Counted from the stretch's first letter, positions 43,701 to 54,289 are shown. The stretch: 64,000 bases of DNA from Lucinisca nassula (GCA_963580285.1 OY757017.1:15636538-15700537), one strand, 5' to 3'. Notes: generated by a model not told the origin, from the letters alone. Numbers and translations are program-made.

Positions 43701-44072
43701 TCAAAAACATAGATTGTGGGTACTCGACGACCTTCGAGCGACAGTCGCACGACGTTCGCAAATGGTGATAAATGTTCGCAATTTCATTGTCCGAACATCG
43801 TGCGAATATCGCGCCAATGTCGTGCAACATGTGTGCGAACTCATTGCGAATTGGCCTTACTTGCAGGTAAAGATATATTTCTATATTTCGTGGAATGGTA
43901 AAGCACTGGCGTCTACGATGTTTCACGGCATTATTAAACACTGCACACTTGATCGCCGCAGCTGCGTTGTAGGTTATAAAGAATTAAATCATTTCACACA
44001 CTGCATGGATCCCTCCACTGTAGGGCACTGATTAGGTGCATGTTCCTGATATTTCATGCAGTTGACACGTAC

Positions 44073-44271
44073 CTGATTTACCCTTTGAGGCTGTATTCCG
44101 TACAAATGCATTGCGCAAGGCCATCATGTCACCTCGACTCGTCACACCTAGTTGTTGAAATCCTGAGACGGAGAGCTTACCTACGATGTCTGGAGAGACT
44201 TTTTCTGCCTCGAAAGAGGCACAAAGACCGCTCAAACCGAGTCGAGTTAACATTTCATCCACGGCGGCCAT
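44073..44271 (-). CDS. SAM-domain first coding exon of an unidentified gene
   Basis: The frame from ATG 44271 encodes a sterile-alpha-motif domain over about residues 3-55: VDEMLTRLGLSGL, then CASFEAEKVSPDIVGKL, then SGFQQLGVTSRGDMMALRN. This is the normal order of the five SAM helices, with the LGL start, an IVGKL core and the LGV-x-x-x-GD turn. SAM domains bind other proteins or oligomerise. The exon most likely ends at CAG|GTACGT (GT at 44072-44071, phase 1), after which the frame runs on only 13 codons to a stop. An earlier donor-like TAG|GTAAGC near 44180 would cut through the domain. The 5' side (44272-44360) is CpG-rich and has no TATA. No further exon was found at lower coordinates, so this may be an orphan or captured exon or the start of a gene with a very long intron. 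Confidence 0.7.
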
Positions 44272-44360
44272 TTTAAAGGTGATGCGTATTGTTGTCCTCT
44301 AAGTAGCAAACCACTATTCCAAGCTGTCGGCGAGACTCGGACGCGCAGCAGACGAAGATT
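44272..44360 (-). promoter_or_regulatory. CpG-rich 5' flank of the SAM exon
   Basis: Contains TCTGCTGCGCGTCCGAGTC and GCCGACAGC on the minus strand, in contrast to AT-rich surroundings. Proposed as a TATA-less promoter or 5' UTR; support is composition and position only. Confidence 0.3.
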
Positions 44361-44510
44361 TTCAGACGTAACAAATAGTACACTTTACAATTTTTATATA
44401 ATAATAAACACACTTCATATCTGAACAAATTAACCGAATATAGTAACAAAACTACCACGTTTTACAGAGGACCTACTGTACATATTAACACTTGCACTGC
44501 ATATACTTAT

Positions 44511-44605
44511 AATTCGACTGCATTTTATAATCAAACTACCGCATATTATAATCAAACTACCGCATATTATAATCAAACTACCGCATGTAGTATTATATGC
44601 GGCTA
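44511..44605. repeat. 21-bp minisatellite, inverted short array
   Basis: Three to four units of ATAATCAAACTACCGCATAT, the complement of the array at 39838-40062, ending in the shared flank TAAGGCAGTCTAGGCGTTCC (44601-44620). The same flank plus repeat in both places indicates that it sits inside a dispersed element. Confidence 0.8.
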
Positions 44606-44649
44606 TAAGGCAGTCTAGGCGTTCCATAGAAAGTGCTTTATGCCAGATC

Positions 44650-46024
44650 ATCTATTTAAAATGACAACAGTGTAAAATGTTAAAACTTCTTCGAATATCC
44701 CGTTCATTTTTGGCTAACGGATTAAAATTGACAAAACCTTACACATGTGATTTTTTATACCAGTTTACTTCATGAATGGTCTCACCGAGGCAAAATAAAT
44801 AAAAAATGATTACGGGGTAAAACATCAAAACCGTTGGGCACGCTTTGATAAAATTCTGCATACTGGTTGATATTGACAATACCTAACCCACAAAATTGCC
44901 TTAAGCCACATATATTTACAAATGGTCTCGCCGAGGCAAAATATTTAAAAAAAATCGCAGTGTAACTTTTAATCTGCTTGGAATATTTCGAAAACTGATG
45001 GCATGCAGATTAATAGTGAAAAGCTCTAATCAACGAGATTCTTAAATGCCTAATTTTAGCCTCGGCAAGGGAAATGTTTGACTAACTGACACGGGCGTAT
45101 AACCTTCAAACCGATAGAAATACTTTGATAATTTTGGCATGCATGTGTATATTGACAAGACCTAGTAGACGTATATTTGCATGTATTTGCAAAAATACTT
45201 GCAATTAAAAGTACACACACCTATATTTACAAGTACTTACCTAAATTAACAGGAGTACCTCCATCTTAAAATGAGGGTGTACTTGTAAAAATTGAAGTGT
45301 ACCCGGTAAACGCAAGTGTACAGGTAAAATGCACGTAGACGGCTATAGTTTCAATCAAAATGTCCCTTAAATATCAACTATTTTGTTTGGCATTTTTGAG
45401 AAAAATGTCTTCAATATAGTCTATACTTTGCGCACGAAATGTTTAAATGTTATAAACGGGCAAGTAATAAAAAAATCTTAAGGAAGAATAAATATTAGAG
45501 TAAATAAATAAGAAAATGAATAAATAAATAAAACAAAAACTCTCTGGTAATATACGATCTAAATAAGGCTCGTATCTTTCTTCCGACGTTTTTGATATAC
45601 TTGACTCGTCCTTGGTAACCGGCGGTTATGCCTACGGCCATAACAAGCCGGCAGTCCAGGCCCTGGCCCGAGGGCAGTCCATAAAACTTGGCAGGGCCCT
45701 CAGTTTAGGTTTCTATTGCTTTTAGTGCATTGAACATTTCCCTGGTATAACATTGTTAACCCTTAAAGTGCCAATCACTCTCTGAAAAATAAGATAGGAA
45801 GAAATTAGACTGTCGTCTACTGAAATTTTGCTTGGCTTTCTGAAATAACTTAAAATCATGCATGACATTTCAAAACAGATATTCTAACACAGCGCGCCTA
45901 AATAGGCAATGGAATCGAACTGAGTTTTATTATGCAAAAACTAGGGTGACTGGTGTTGGAGTGTGTATCCGTTTGAGTTTTGACTTATGATTTAGAGAGT
46001 GAACGATTCGCAAGTTTAAAGGGA
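44650..46024. other. Decayed ~120-bp repeats and unassigned DNA
   Basis: Three copies of the CTCGCCGAGGC/CTCGGCAAGG family at about 44755-44880, 44920-45030 and 45055-45165 (TTGATATTGACAATACCTAA; TTTTGGCATGCATG). Then short words TACTTGCAAT/AAGTGTACAGG near 45185-45335, with no clear unit. A GC-rich patch at 45600-45700 (CCGGCGGTTATGCC) is unexplained. The ~245-bp family appears at 45950-46024. Confidence 0.45.
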
Positions 46025-46630
46025 ATCATAATCAAAGCACTGAGAGTACTGGTGGGTCGATCATCTCTGAGTGTAGGTTGGGAAAATAATCCTGAGCTGA
46101 GAATCGAACTTTTCGTTTAACTTTAAGCAAGCACAGTAGAGCTGATCAGACATCGCGTTATGTGGCGTCTGATTATGTAGATTCTGTTCGCCAATGCCCA
46201 GGTGTACTAGCACAGTCCACCCGCCCCCGCCAATCGGGGCTTGATTAAATAGATGGGCTGCATGATGCTTCCACGCAGAGCTGAAAGTCCCGTAACACTG
46301 AAAGTAACGTCTCCAAATGACCTATACAGTGTTGACGGGGACGTAAAACCTTAAATCAAACAAACGAGCACAGTCCAGAATTTTCTTCTTACGCTGACGT
46401 CTTAAGGTAATACTTGGATTTTGTTCAACAGAGTGGGTAGGGTGCAAACGCAGCCCCTCCCATCTTTAGGAAATTATTTCAGATTCATACAGTTTTTCAC
46501 CCTCTGCAAAATACCTGAAATTCGCATCCTCCACCCTTCCGGGCGTACGGCCCTGAATCATGTTCAAAACTGTTGTTTCATACATATGGCGAACAGTGCC
46601 GACCTGATCAGAAGCAATGTTGACTTCATA
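46025..46630 (-). repeat. Right arm of the ~600-bp inverted repeat
   Basis: Inverted counterpart of 43078-43700, with scattered substitutions and small gaps, including the inverted MITE half (46195-46375). The arms enclose 43701-46024, which holds the SAM-domain exon. Confidence 0.8.
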
Positions 46631-46759
46631 GAAATAAAAAATATCATTTCAATGCATGTGTGTAGCACTGTGGACACACATACGCGAGTTTATGGCGTTA
46701 TAAGCCATGCATGTGCAACATCTCCGATAACATAGAAACAAACAGCTGCAGAGAAAATC

Positions 46760-47020
46760 ATACATGCAATCGGTTTTGTTATATTTATGTTGTACCCAAT
46801 CCTTTTATATCGAAGGACGATTTTACGAAATTGGGTACTGAAGTCACGCCAAGTACATTATTTTTTAAATTCATATACTTAGTGACGATAATTTCGGGTT
46901 CCAATAGGCCTTGTTGCAGAAGAGATTTAAGTGAAATCAAATCAGAATAATACGTCTATAAAAATTAGAAAAGGCATCACGTAATTTTACGATACAGATA
47001 CCCATGACCGAGTGCCCAGG
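46760..47020 (-). pseudogene. Reverse-transcriptase fragment, second copy
   Basis: Minus-strand relative of the 36323-37330 pseudogene, covering its C-terminal part: GTACCCAATTTCGTAAAATC (about 46845-46826), GGCCTATTGGAACCCGAAAT (about 46908-46889) and GGGTATCTGTATCGTAAAAT (about 47003-46984) are all shared. It is more diverged, with gaps, and has no usable frame. Confidence 0.7.
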
Positions 47021-47339
47021 TCTGCTGTAATATTCACGGAACTTTTTTAATTTATATTTTCTCGTGCGGAGTGATTTGTAATGCAACCATTTTATGCTTT
47101 ACTTTATAAGTTCCATTTATAAAATGAGCGACATTTTAAGTTGGGTTTACACTTATATTCATGTATTGAGCTGATCATTCATCTGAGAAGGACGAAACCC
47201 GCAGAATCCGGAGTAAAAAAAAAACAAACGAACAAACAAAAAAAAAAAAAAAAAAAAAAAACATGACCAATTGTGAGCAGACTTTGTTTTGTTGCATGTG
47301 ACCCGAGTATATGACTTAAAATTGCAATGTATTATTCCT
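47021..47339. other. Unassigned, with an A-rich tract
   Basis: An interrupted A run at 47217-47261. No gene or repeat end is recognised. Confidence 0.4.
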
Positions 47340-47702
47340 TGGTCCCGTCCACCGGGGATTGGAAAAATAATTTAAACTGCATAATGATTCCACGCAGATC
47401 TGAAACTGACCACAGACCGCTGAAAAAGGCAAGACCTGCCCAGGCAAAGACATCGAAAGCATATACGCCTTTTGGTTTCATGGAGCGACAGGACACTTAG
47501 ATTCCATTTCATCTTAATGTGGGATAATCAATACGAATATATATATTATATAATATATATGTATATTATAATTATATATATATATTATATAATCAATACG
47601 AAATATATATATTATATATATTCTTAACAATTGGAGGAAAAGTATATAAAATGGCCAAACATAGTGCTGAAGGGGGCGTCAAACCTAAATTCAAACAAAA
47701 CA
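47340..47702 (-). mobile_element. Foldback MITE half copy split by an AT-rich insertion
   Basis: ATTCCACGCAGATCTGAAAC, CCTGCCCAGGCAAAGACATC and TTCATGGAGCGACAGGACAC, then, after an interruption, CATAGTGCTGAAGGGGGCGT and CAAACCTAAATTCAAACAAA. The interruption (47535-47625) is an AT palindrome made of ATATATTATATAATATATAT-type words. Confidence 0.6.
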
Positions 47703-47793
47703 ATGCACTATTTCACTTGCATTTATACTATATTCATTTCTTTCCCCAATTGCTGACTACAATATGTACTACATGTATTTTTGAAGTAAACAG

Positions 47794-47997
47794 TTAAACA
47801 GTCATGTTTACTTTTTGATCCGGATTCAAAAGTGTTTTCTTCATTATTTTATGAGAACTAGCCTCGCCACAGAAGATGCGAACTAGTCCGCAGTTCGGTG
47901 TACTAATCAGCACTGATGAGGCTTTATTAGCCGAAACTACGTAGTATGATCCATCTTCTTTCTTATGAATGTTTGCATTGCTCTTAAAGGAACTCAT
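47794..47997 (-). CDS. Small unknown ORF, 67 residues, with a partial duplicate
   Basis: Product not recognised. The protein starts MSSFKSNANIHKKEDGSYY, continues VVSANKASSVLISTPNCGLV and ends DQKVNMTV. A TATA-like ATATAAACT lies on the minus strand near 48090 and a pyrimidine-poor acceptor-like CTGCAG near 48024, neither convincing. Its first part recurs at 48295-48372 with the frame kept but 9 codons missing, which speaks for an origin from coding sequence. It could be an exon, a captured gene piece or part of an unrecognised repeat. Confidence 0.3.
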   Translation of the reverse strand: MSSFKSNANIHKKEDGSYYVVSANKASSVLISTPNCGLVRIFCGEASSHKIMKKTLLNPDQKVNMTV

Positions 47998-48294
47998 TTT
48001 TGATTTTTATTTGCCTTCACTGCAGCTGGTGTTGTGCCGTGTGGCGGCCGTAAAACGTCTCCCCGTACATCAACCATAGTGCAGTTTATATTTTACTTTA
48101 TGTCCTTTGAGATCAGCGTGAATATTCTGAGAAATCAGATATAAATTGTTGGTTTAGATTCATATTCTAGACAGGTTTTTAATTATTTGGACCCCATTTT
48201 GATTTATATCAGTCTTTGAATCGACTGCCTATTCGAAATTCGCAAAATTGCAGTATGTTTCCTCTGGCTTTCTTTGCCGGATCATTACAGGGTC

Positions 48295-48372
48295 ACTGAT
48301 GAGGCTTTATTAGCCGAAACTACGTAGTTTGCATTGATCTTAAAGGAACTCATTTTTGATTTTTATTTGCAT
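48295..48372 (-). pseudogene. Truncated duplicate of the 47794-47997 ORF start
   Basis: Encodes MSSFKINAN followed directly by YVVSANKASSV, then loses similarity and stops within a few codons. Compared with the longer copy, a 27-base segment (nine codons, IHKKEDGSY) is absent. The upstream AAATAAAAATCAAAA is shared as well. Confidence 0.55.
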
Positions 48373-48682
48373 TGCAAACTTGAGTTCGGCATCTGTTGCC
48401 CGTCAATCAGAATGCTTCGAAAGAGTTCAACAAAAGTTTTGCTTTGCCTACTTCTTTGAATTTCGAATCAGAATATTTGTTCCGCTGGTTCGTGTATTAC
48501 AATAGGCGCTTTACTGTGAGCGTTGAAAAGTATGATATTGTTCTGTTTTATTATTGGCTGAAAAGTAAAAAAAAATGATGAGGCGATAAGAAATCTACAG
48601 CTTGAACGTTTCAATTATGTACAGATGTGATCTTTTTTGTGTTTTTATTTTCGCTTTTATCTTTCTACGGCCCTTTTAACCC
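48373..48682. other. Unassigned
   Basis: One plus-strand ORF (48396-48578) with no domain. Nothing else seen. Confidence 0.35.
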
Positions 48683-49070
48683 TTTAGGAAAATTGTTTGC
48701 TTTTAGGTTAAACGTCCCCGTCAACATTGTATAGATGATTTTAGAGACTATTCGTCCAATTCTGTAGGCCTTTAACCGACATTGATATGAACAAATATCT
48801 TTAGGAAAATTGTTTGCTTTTAGGTTAAACGTCCCCGTCAACATTGTATAGATGATTTTAGAGACTATTCGTCCAATTCTGTGGGCCTTTAACCGACATT
48901 GATATGAACAAATATCTCAAGTCCAATGAAACCAATTGGACGGTTCCTGGGCAGGCTTAGAACCATTAAGCGGTTTACCAGTACTTATATGTGTGGTCGG
49001 TTAACCTCTGTGTTGAATCACCATGCAGCCCAATCTATAACTTCAAGCCCCGATGGGCGGGCGTGCGATT
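48683..49070 (+). mobile_element. Foldback MITE half copy with a 117-bp tandem duplication
   Basis: TTTAGGAAAATTGTTTGCTT followed by TTAAACGTCCCCGTCAACAT occurs at 48683 and 48800. The rest continues once: AATCACCATGCAGCCC and CAAGCCCCGATGGGCGGGCG near the right end. Confidence 0.7.
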
Positions 49071-50182
49071 TTTAGGAAATGATAGCGCGTCACATAATAT
49101 TGTTCCAGCACTAAGCGGGTCCTACAAGTAACTTATACGACAAATCCCCACCCGGCACCTAAATATTGCTAAAAGATAAATATAAATGAAAATGAATCAA
49201 TAACAGAAGTATTACCTTTGTAATGTAGTTATGGGTTGATCAGTCCACCATAACTATCCTTTGCTGTGCCGTCTTGATTTGTACGGAGATCTTACAGATT
49301 TCTCTGAAACACGGGAAATAAGAAACATAATGTTTACCCCTGAAAACCCCAGATTTACTATATGAATATAGGGTTAAAGGGGGTCAAAATATATAGGCAT
49401 GTTTTCGTAATGTTTGTTTTGTATGATAAGGGTTATCAAAAAGGTATTGCAATTTTGACATATTGTAGCCTCTCTTGTAAGTGTGTACACAATGACTTTA
49501 AATAAGTAAATCTATTTTTTCATTCTTTGTGTCAATAAAGACACTAAATTTATATGCTTTGTATCGATTCTCCTACTTCTTTTGATTTCTATAATTCCTT
49601 TTTGATTCACCAGAAAAAAGGCAGATCTTAGATCATTCAATGGACATTAAAATCACCATGCTTGATTTTCTCATACACATGCAGGTTATTGCTTTTGGCA
49701 TATGTTAAGAATTCTTCTTAAGAATTCAGGCTACCTGTAAAACCTGGGCTGGGCTCATGGGCTGGTCTGGGCTAAAAATTTTGGGCTCGAATGAAAATGG
49801 GTTTGACTCAGGACATAGGTGAAATAGGGTCAGTTATTGACATTTCAACGGCATGTTCTAATTTCTGGCCTGGCCCGAACTGGCCTGGTCTGGCCCCATC
49901 TGACCTAATAAATACCTATGACATAGTTCTTGGGGCCAGCCCAGGCCCCGCCGATATTTGAAACTTTCATCAGGTTGAGAGTTGGGTCAACAACCTTGAT
50001 ACTCCATCCCTTGAGACAAGCTGCTGGTTGATAGCACTGGTTTACTGCCGTAATCAGAGATGTGTGCAGGGATACCCTTTAATGCCTTAGAGCAGCCCAT
50101 ATAAAGTACTTTGGTAAAAAGGGCAGACCCACACTGTTAAGCTGTCATGGAATATGGCATCTGATCAGGTTCTTCACTGTTT

Positions 50183-50215
<33 letters not shown>

Positions 50216-50334
50216 AAAAGAAAAAAAAACTGATATCATGACGCATCTGATCGATGTTAGGCAGAAGAGCATGCAAATGGGTTGAAATAAGGATGTGGCA
50301 GAAGAAAAGATATTCTAACAAACATCCAAGGTAG
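49071..50334. other. Unassigned, with an A run
   Basis: AGGGGGTCAAAATATATAGG (49379) belongs to the dispersed ~50-bp motif. GGGCTGGGCTCATGGGCTGG-type and TGGCCTGGCCCGAACTGGCC-type words give a locally GC-rich stretch at 49745-49960. An A run lies at 50185-50212. No gene is supported. Confidence 0.4.
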
Positions 50335-50336
50335 GT

Positions 50337-50855
50337 AGTTTGAGGTTTAACGTCCCCGTCAACACTGTAAAGGTCATTTTGGAGACCTTGCTTCCAATTT
50401 TGTAGGAATTTTTACCAGACATTGTGATGACATGACATCTCAAGCCCTGTCGCCCAATGAAACAAATAGGTTTTATAAGCACGGACGGTCCAACACTCGC
50501 ACCGCTTTGCCTGGGCATGCTTAGATGATCCTCTAAGCGGTTTACCAGTACCCGTGTGCGGGTCTGATTCAGCTCTGCGTGCGGCCCCCGCCCATAGGGG
50601 CTTTGAGAAATATATGGGCTGCATGATGCTTCCACGCAGAGCTGAATCCGGCCCGCACACTAGTACTGGTAAACTGCTTAGAGGATCTAAGCCTGTCCTG
50701 GAACCGCGGTGCGAGGCGGACCGTCCATGCTAATAAACCCTATTGGTTTCATTGGGCGACAGGGCTTGAGATGTTATTTCATCTCATTGTCGGGTAAAAG
50801 TCTCACAAAATGACCTTGTTGACGGGGACGTTAACCTCTAATCAAACAAAATCAG
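50337..50855. mobile_element. Foldback MITE, complete copy with ~250-bp arms
   Basis: Outer left TTTGAGGTTTAACGTCCCCG; outer right CGGGGACGTTAACCTCTAAT followed by CAAACAAA. Inner pairs: GGTCATTTTGGAGACCTTGC against AAAATGACCTTG; CATCTCAAGCCCTGTCGCCC against GGGCGACAGGGCTTGAGATG; CGGGTCTGATTCAGCTCTGC against GCAGAGCTGAATCCGGCCCG. The centre near 50600 is CCCCGCCCATAGGGGC. No ORF for transposase; minus-strand ORFs 50315-50660 are arm translations. Confidence 0.8.
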
Positions 50856-51071
50856 CTCTGCGTGGAAGCATCATGCAGCCCATCTTTTTTCGGGTACGTA
50901 GTTGTATGTTCATACAAAATAATTATTGGTAGGTCGTAATGAAGTAGCAGGTAAGGTAGGGTAGGGTCGGTTCGGGTAGGTTGGTCGGTACTCATAGCCG
51001 TGTCTGACAGACAGGCATTAGTCACGTAGTTTGGTTTGTAGTTGTAGATATGAACCTAAACTGTAGGTACG

Positions 51072-51116
51072 TTATTGATTGATTGATTGATTGATTGAAT
51101 GATTGATTGATTGATT
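51072..51116. repeat. (TGAT)n microsatellite
   Basis: About ten TGAT units with one TGAA interruption. Confidence 0.9.
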
Positions 51117-51354
51117 TTACAAATACATCAAACAAATTACTGAGAAACACATTGCTGATAAAAAAAAATCTTACATACATGTACATGTATATATAAGGCT
51201 TTTATAGTAGGTGGCTATAAAGAATTACTCCCTTGGGTCCCTGTCAAGAGATATGACCTGGTTCTGTGATTATAGTTTGTTTTCCTGCTTGGTTTGATTT
51301 GCAACAAGCAAACCCCCTGTCTTTGGTAAACAACTAACAAACAGTGTAGACCCA

Positions 51355-51960
51355 GATTCAATGGCCACATTCCTAGGTTACAACATGGGACGCTGACAAA
51401 CATTGTAGACCAAAATCAGAGACCACATGTCTAAGGTTCAACAAACATTGTAAACCAAGATCAGAGACCACATGTCTAAGGTTCAAACACTGGACACTTA
51501 CAAACATTGTAGATCCAGATCAGAGGCCGCATGTATAAGGTTCCAAAATTGGTCACTGTCAAACATTGTAGAACCAGATCAGAGCCCACATGTCTAAGGT
51601 TCCAACACTGGACACTGACAACCATTGTAATCCCAGATCAGAGACCACATGTCTGAGGTTCCAACACTTGGCACTGACAAACATTGTAGACCAAGATCAG
51701 AGACCACATGCCTAAGGTTCCAACACTGGACACTGACAAACATTGTAGACGCAGATCAGAGGCCACATGTATGTGGTTCCAACACTGGACACTGGGCGGC
51801 ATGTCTAAGATTCCAACACTGGACACTGACAAACATTGTAGACCCAGATCAGAGGCCACATGTCTAAGGCTCCAACACTGGACACTGACAAACATTGTAG
51901 ACCCAGATCAGAGGCCACATGACTAAGGTTCCAACACTGGACACTGACAAACATTGACTT
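51355..51960. repeat. 59-bp minisatellite
   Basis: About ten units: GACAAACATTGTAGACCCAG, ATCAGAGGCCACATGTCTAA, then GGTTCCAACACTGGACACT. One unit carries a short extra block with GGGCGGCATGTCTAAG (51795). The ORFs at 51638-51926 arise from the repeat. Confidence 0.9.
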
Positions 51961-52196
51961 CCCCGATTAGATGCAACAAAATATGACGTTTGAACTACTG
52001 TTTTGGGGTCGCTGTGACCTTGAAAATGAGGTCAAGGTCATCATGACCTAATGACTGTTTTCCATTATCCTAGTGATGTGTCTATGCAAGTTTGGTCAAA
52101 ATCCATCCATAGGTTCAGGAAACAGGCGACGCCGACGCAAACGGGATCCGCACCAAAAACAATATGTCCCCCTCCCCTCCGGTGGGGGACATAATT
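51961..52196 (+). mobile_element. Pearl/HINE-like element, 3' end
   Basis: GACCTTGAAAATGAGGTCAA, GGTCAAAATCCATCC, GGCGACGCCGACGC, and the terminal hairpin TATGTCCCCCTCCCC / GGTGGGGGACATA (52163-52193). Only one core unit remains, directly next to the 59-bp minisatellite. Confidence 0.6.
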
Positions 52197-53255
52197 TAAA
52201 ATGAACATCCTGCAGCGAACAGCAAGGACTCAGATTAGCATATGTTCCCCATGTAGTCGGATCAGTCATCCCTGATCTCGTGAGACTCTTTCTGGCTATC
52301 CGAAGAGAGTCATCGATTAGTTTCAGTGTGCTTCATAATATTCTAGTAAACAAACACTTTCATCCTACGAATATCGGGCACATGCCAACATAAAAAGTCA
52401 GTGATATTAAGCAGTAAGAATAAAACTTGAAATCGTTAAAAGTTGCGGTTAGCTATTAACCAATGATATATGACATTTCTGTAAGTCATTAAACGGATAA
52501 TTTCCGCGTTGATAGAATTTCCATAGTTTCCGCGTACGACCGACTGTTCATCTGATTGGTTGACAAAATATTGGGACGTGTCGTTTCAACGTTCATTTTG
52601 AAATGATAAGGAACAATATGCCCAAGAATTTTGCTCAGATTGGCAGTGCTCGTTATCACTACATCTCAGCAGGAAGCTAATTTATTATCAACATACTTTT
52701 CTAACTGCAGACTCCTGACAGCTGGTTTCTGGTAAAGGTGGAAGCTATTCAACTTTTATTTAATGTAATTAAACATGGTGAGCTACTTGAATTAAAACAC
52801 TACATTGGTCTGTATCAGTTTATCCTTATAAGTGGTAACTGCATAATCAGAAATATGTAAATGATTTTTTGTTAGTTTATTTTAGTATTTTTTTTAAATC
52901 TTTCTATTGTGTAATGGAGCAGAAAACAAAAGACAACTGAGGTATATTTTTGTTCTTATTTCTCCTATGGGGCTCATTTAAATTGCCTCACCAAGTCTAT
53001 TCCTATGAGAACTGTTAACCCTCATCCTGCTGCATAAATTTATTAGCTACATGCATTTCTCACCATCGACCAATCATGTTTTTTTTTAATATATATTTTG
53101 TGTATTTATTCCAGGTTGCAAACTTAATGACAAACGGTAAAGATCCTGATCAGAGAGAAGCCATCTAATCTGGATCTACACTGTTTGCATAGGTAGGTGT
53201 TGTCGCGTTCAGTGGGATATGGTTAAAAGTTATGGGGCGCCGTTTTACTATTAAA
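52197..53255. other. Unassigned, ~1 kb with no recognised repeat
   Basis: Apart from the known families this is among the longest repeat-free stretches. TTGATAGAATTTCCATAGTT and GATTGGTTGACAAAATATTG (52505-52575) are followed by possible splice-like sites (CTGCAG|ACTCC at 52705-52715, CTG|GTAAAG near 52733), but no reading frame supports an exon. Confidence 0.35.
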
Positions 53256-53610
53256 TCCGTATTTATAGATATCCATAAATCGAATTATGGATATCCATAA
53301 TTCGATTTATGGATATCCATAAATCAGCCGAATAATGGATATGCATAATTCGAATTATGGATATCCATGAATCGAATTATGGATATCCATAATTCGAATT
53401 AGAGATATCCATAAATCTGAATTAATGATATCCGTTAATCGAATTATGGATATCCATAATTCGATTTATGGATATCCGTTATTCCTCTTATTTATGGATA
53501 TCCATAATTCGAATTATGGATTTCCTTAATTCGATTTATGGATATCCATCATTCAGATCGATTTATGGATATCCATAATTCAAATTATGGATATCCATAA
53601 ATCACCACCA
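53255..53610. repeat. Array of 22-bp palindromes (GAATTATGGATATCCATAATTC)
   Basis: Roughly 14 tandem, variable copies of a unit whose centre TGGATATCCA is itself a palindrome, joined by AATTCGAATT or ATCGAATT linkers. Each unit can fold on itself and with its neighbours. Confidence 0.85.
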
Positions 53611-53861
53611 AAGGTTTTAGTTTCATGATTTCTCCCTAAGACACGTGCTTTTTTTCAAGTTGCCATGTGTGCAGTTAAATATCGGAACCAGCCGAAAGAT
53701 ATGGAAATCCTCTGGAATCACCTCTACGAGGACTGCGCACCTCAGGAAACTGAAAGTCGGACGTACGATTATAATGATCCAAAAAGGCAATCCGTGCATG
53801 CTTTCTGGAGAAAAAAACATGGTCGTTAAATAGTATAAACATATATCCATATAATAGCCGG
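53611..53861. other. Unassigned segment between repeats
   Basis: Two short overlapping ORFs on opposite strands (53623-53850 minus, 53645-53833 plus) without domain. Not supported as genes. Confidence 0.35.
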
Positions 53862-54192
53862 CCTCGGTAGCTCAGTCGGATGCGCGTCTGACTGGTGATC
53901 AGGAGGACGCGGGTTCGATTACGACCGGGGTTGGCAACATTCTTTCGTGGAGATTGATCATGAAATCTTTTCTACGGTCATTCCATCCCTTCCGCTGATT
54001 CAAGAAGGACAGTTGTCAGTTTCTGACGAAAGAATGTGCACTGTACTGGTTAACCGCTTACGTATAATATGTTCTATAAAAGGGTTCTATATAAGCCTGC
54101 CCAGGAAAAGTGTGGATAGGTAAACTGACCGGCTAAAATGACCTCAATAGTGTTGACTGGGCCGTTAAACTACAATACAAACAAACAAACAA
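53862..54192 (+). mobile_element. tRNA-derived SINE, second family, complete copy
   Basis: A tRNA-like head, GCCGGCCTCGGTAGCTCAGT, has an A-box region, a CTGACTGGTGATCAGGAG arm and B-box GGTTCGATTAC. The body runs through GTTGGCAACATTCTTTCGTG, GATTCAAGAAGGACAGTTGT and CTGGTTAACCGCTTACG. It ends AGTGTTGACTGGGCCGTTAA and a CAATACAAACAAACAAAC tail. The tail resembles the outer end of the foldback MITE (GTTGACGGGGACGTTAAAC), which may reflect a shared 3' module. Confidence 0.8.
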
Positions 54193-54289
54193 TATCCATC
54201 TAATACTCTACTTGATGTGCATTGAGTACCAGGCAGACTCAGATATATCTCCTGGCCCCTTGGAGAAATAGATTTGGCTGCGTGAGCTT

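Noticed and set aside
51638..51926. Cys/Leu-rich tandem-repeat proteins
   Set aside because: Both strands of the 59-bp minisatellite stay open by chance; no start context or flanking exon signals.
52700..52740. Possible small internal exon (CTGCAG acceptor, CTGGTAAAG donor)
   Set aside because: No reading frame of useful length and no second exon; the sites are too common to stand alone.
53862..53945. Functional tRNA gene
   Set aside because: The A and B boxes are present but the stems are imperfect, the sequence continues straight into a SINE body, and similar heads recur at 27148 and 38728.
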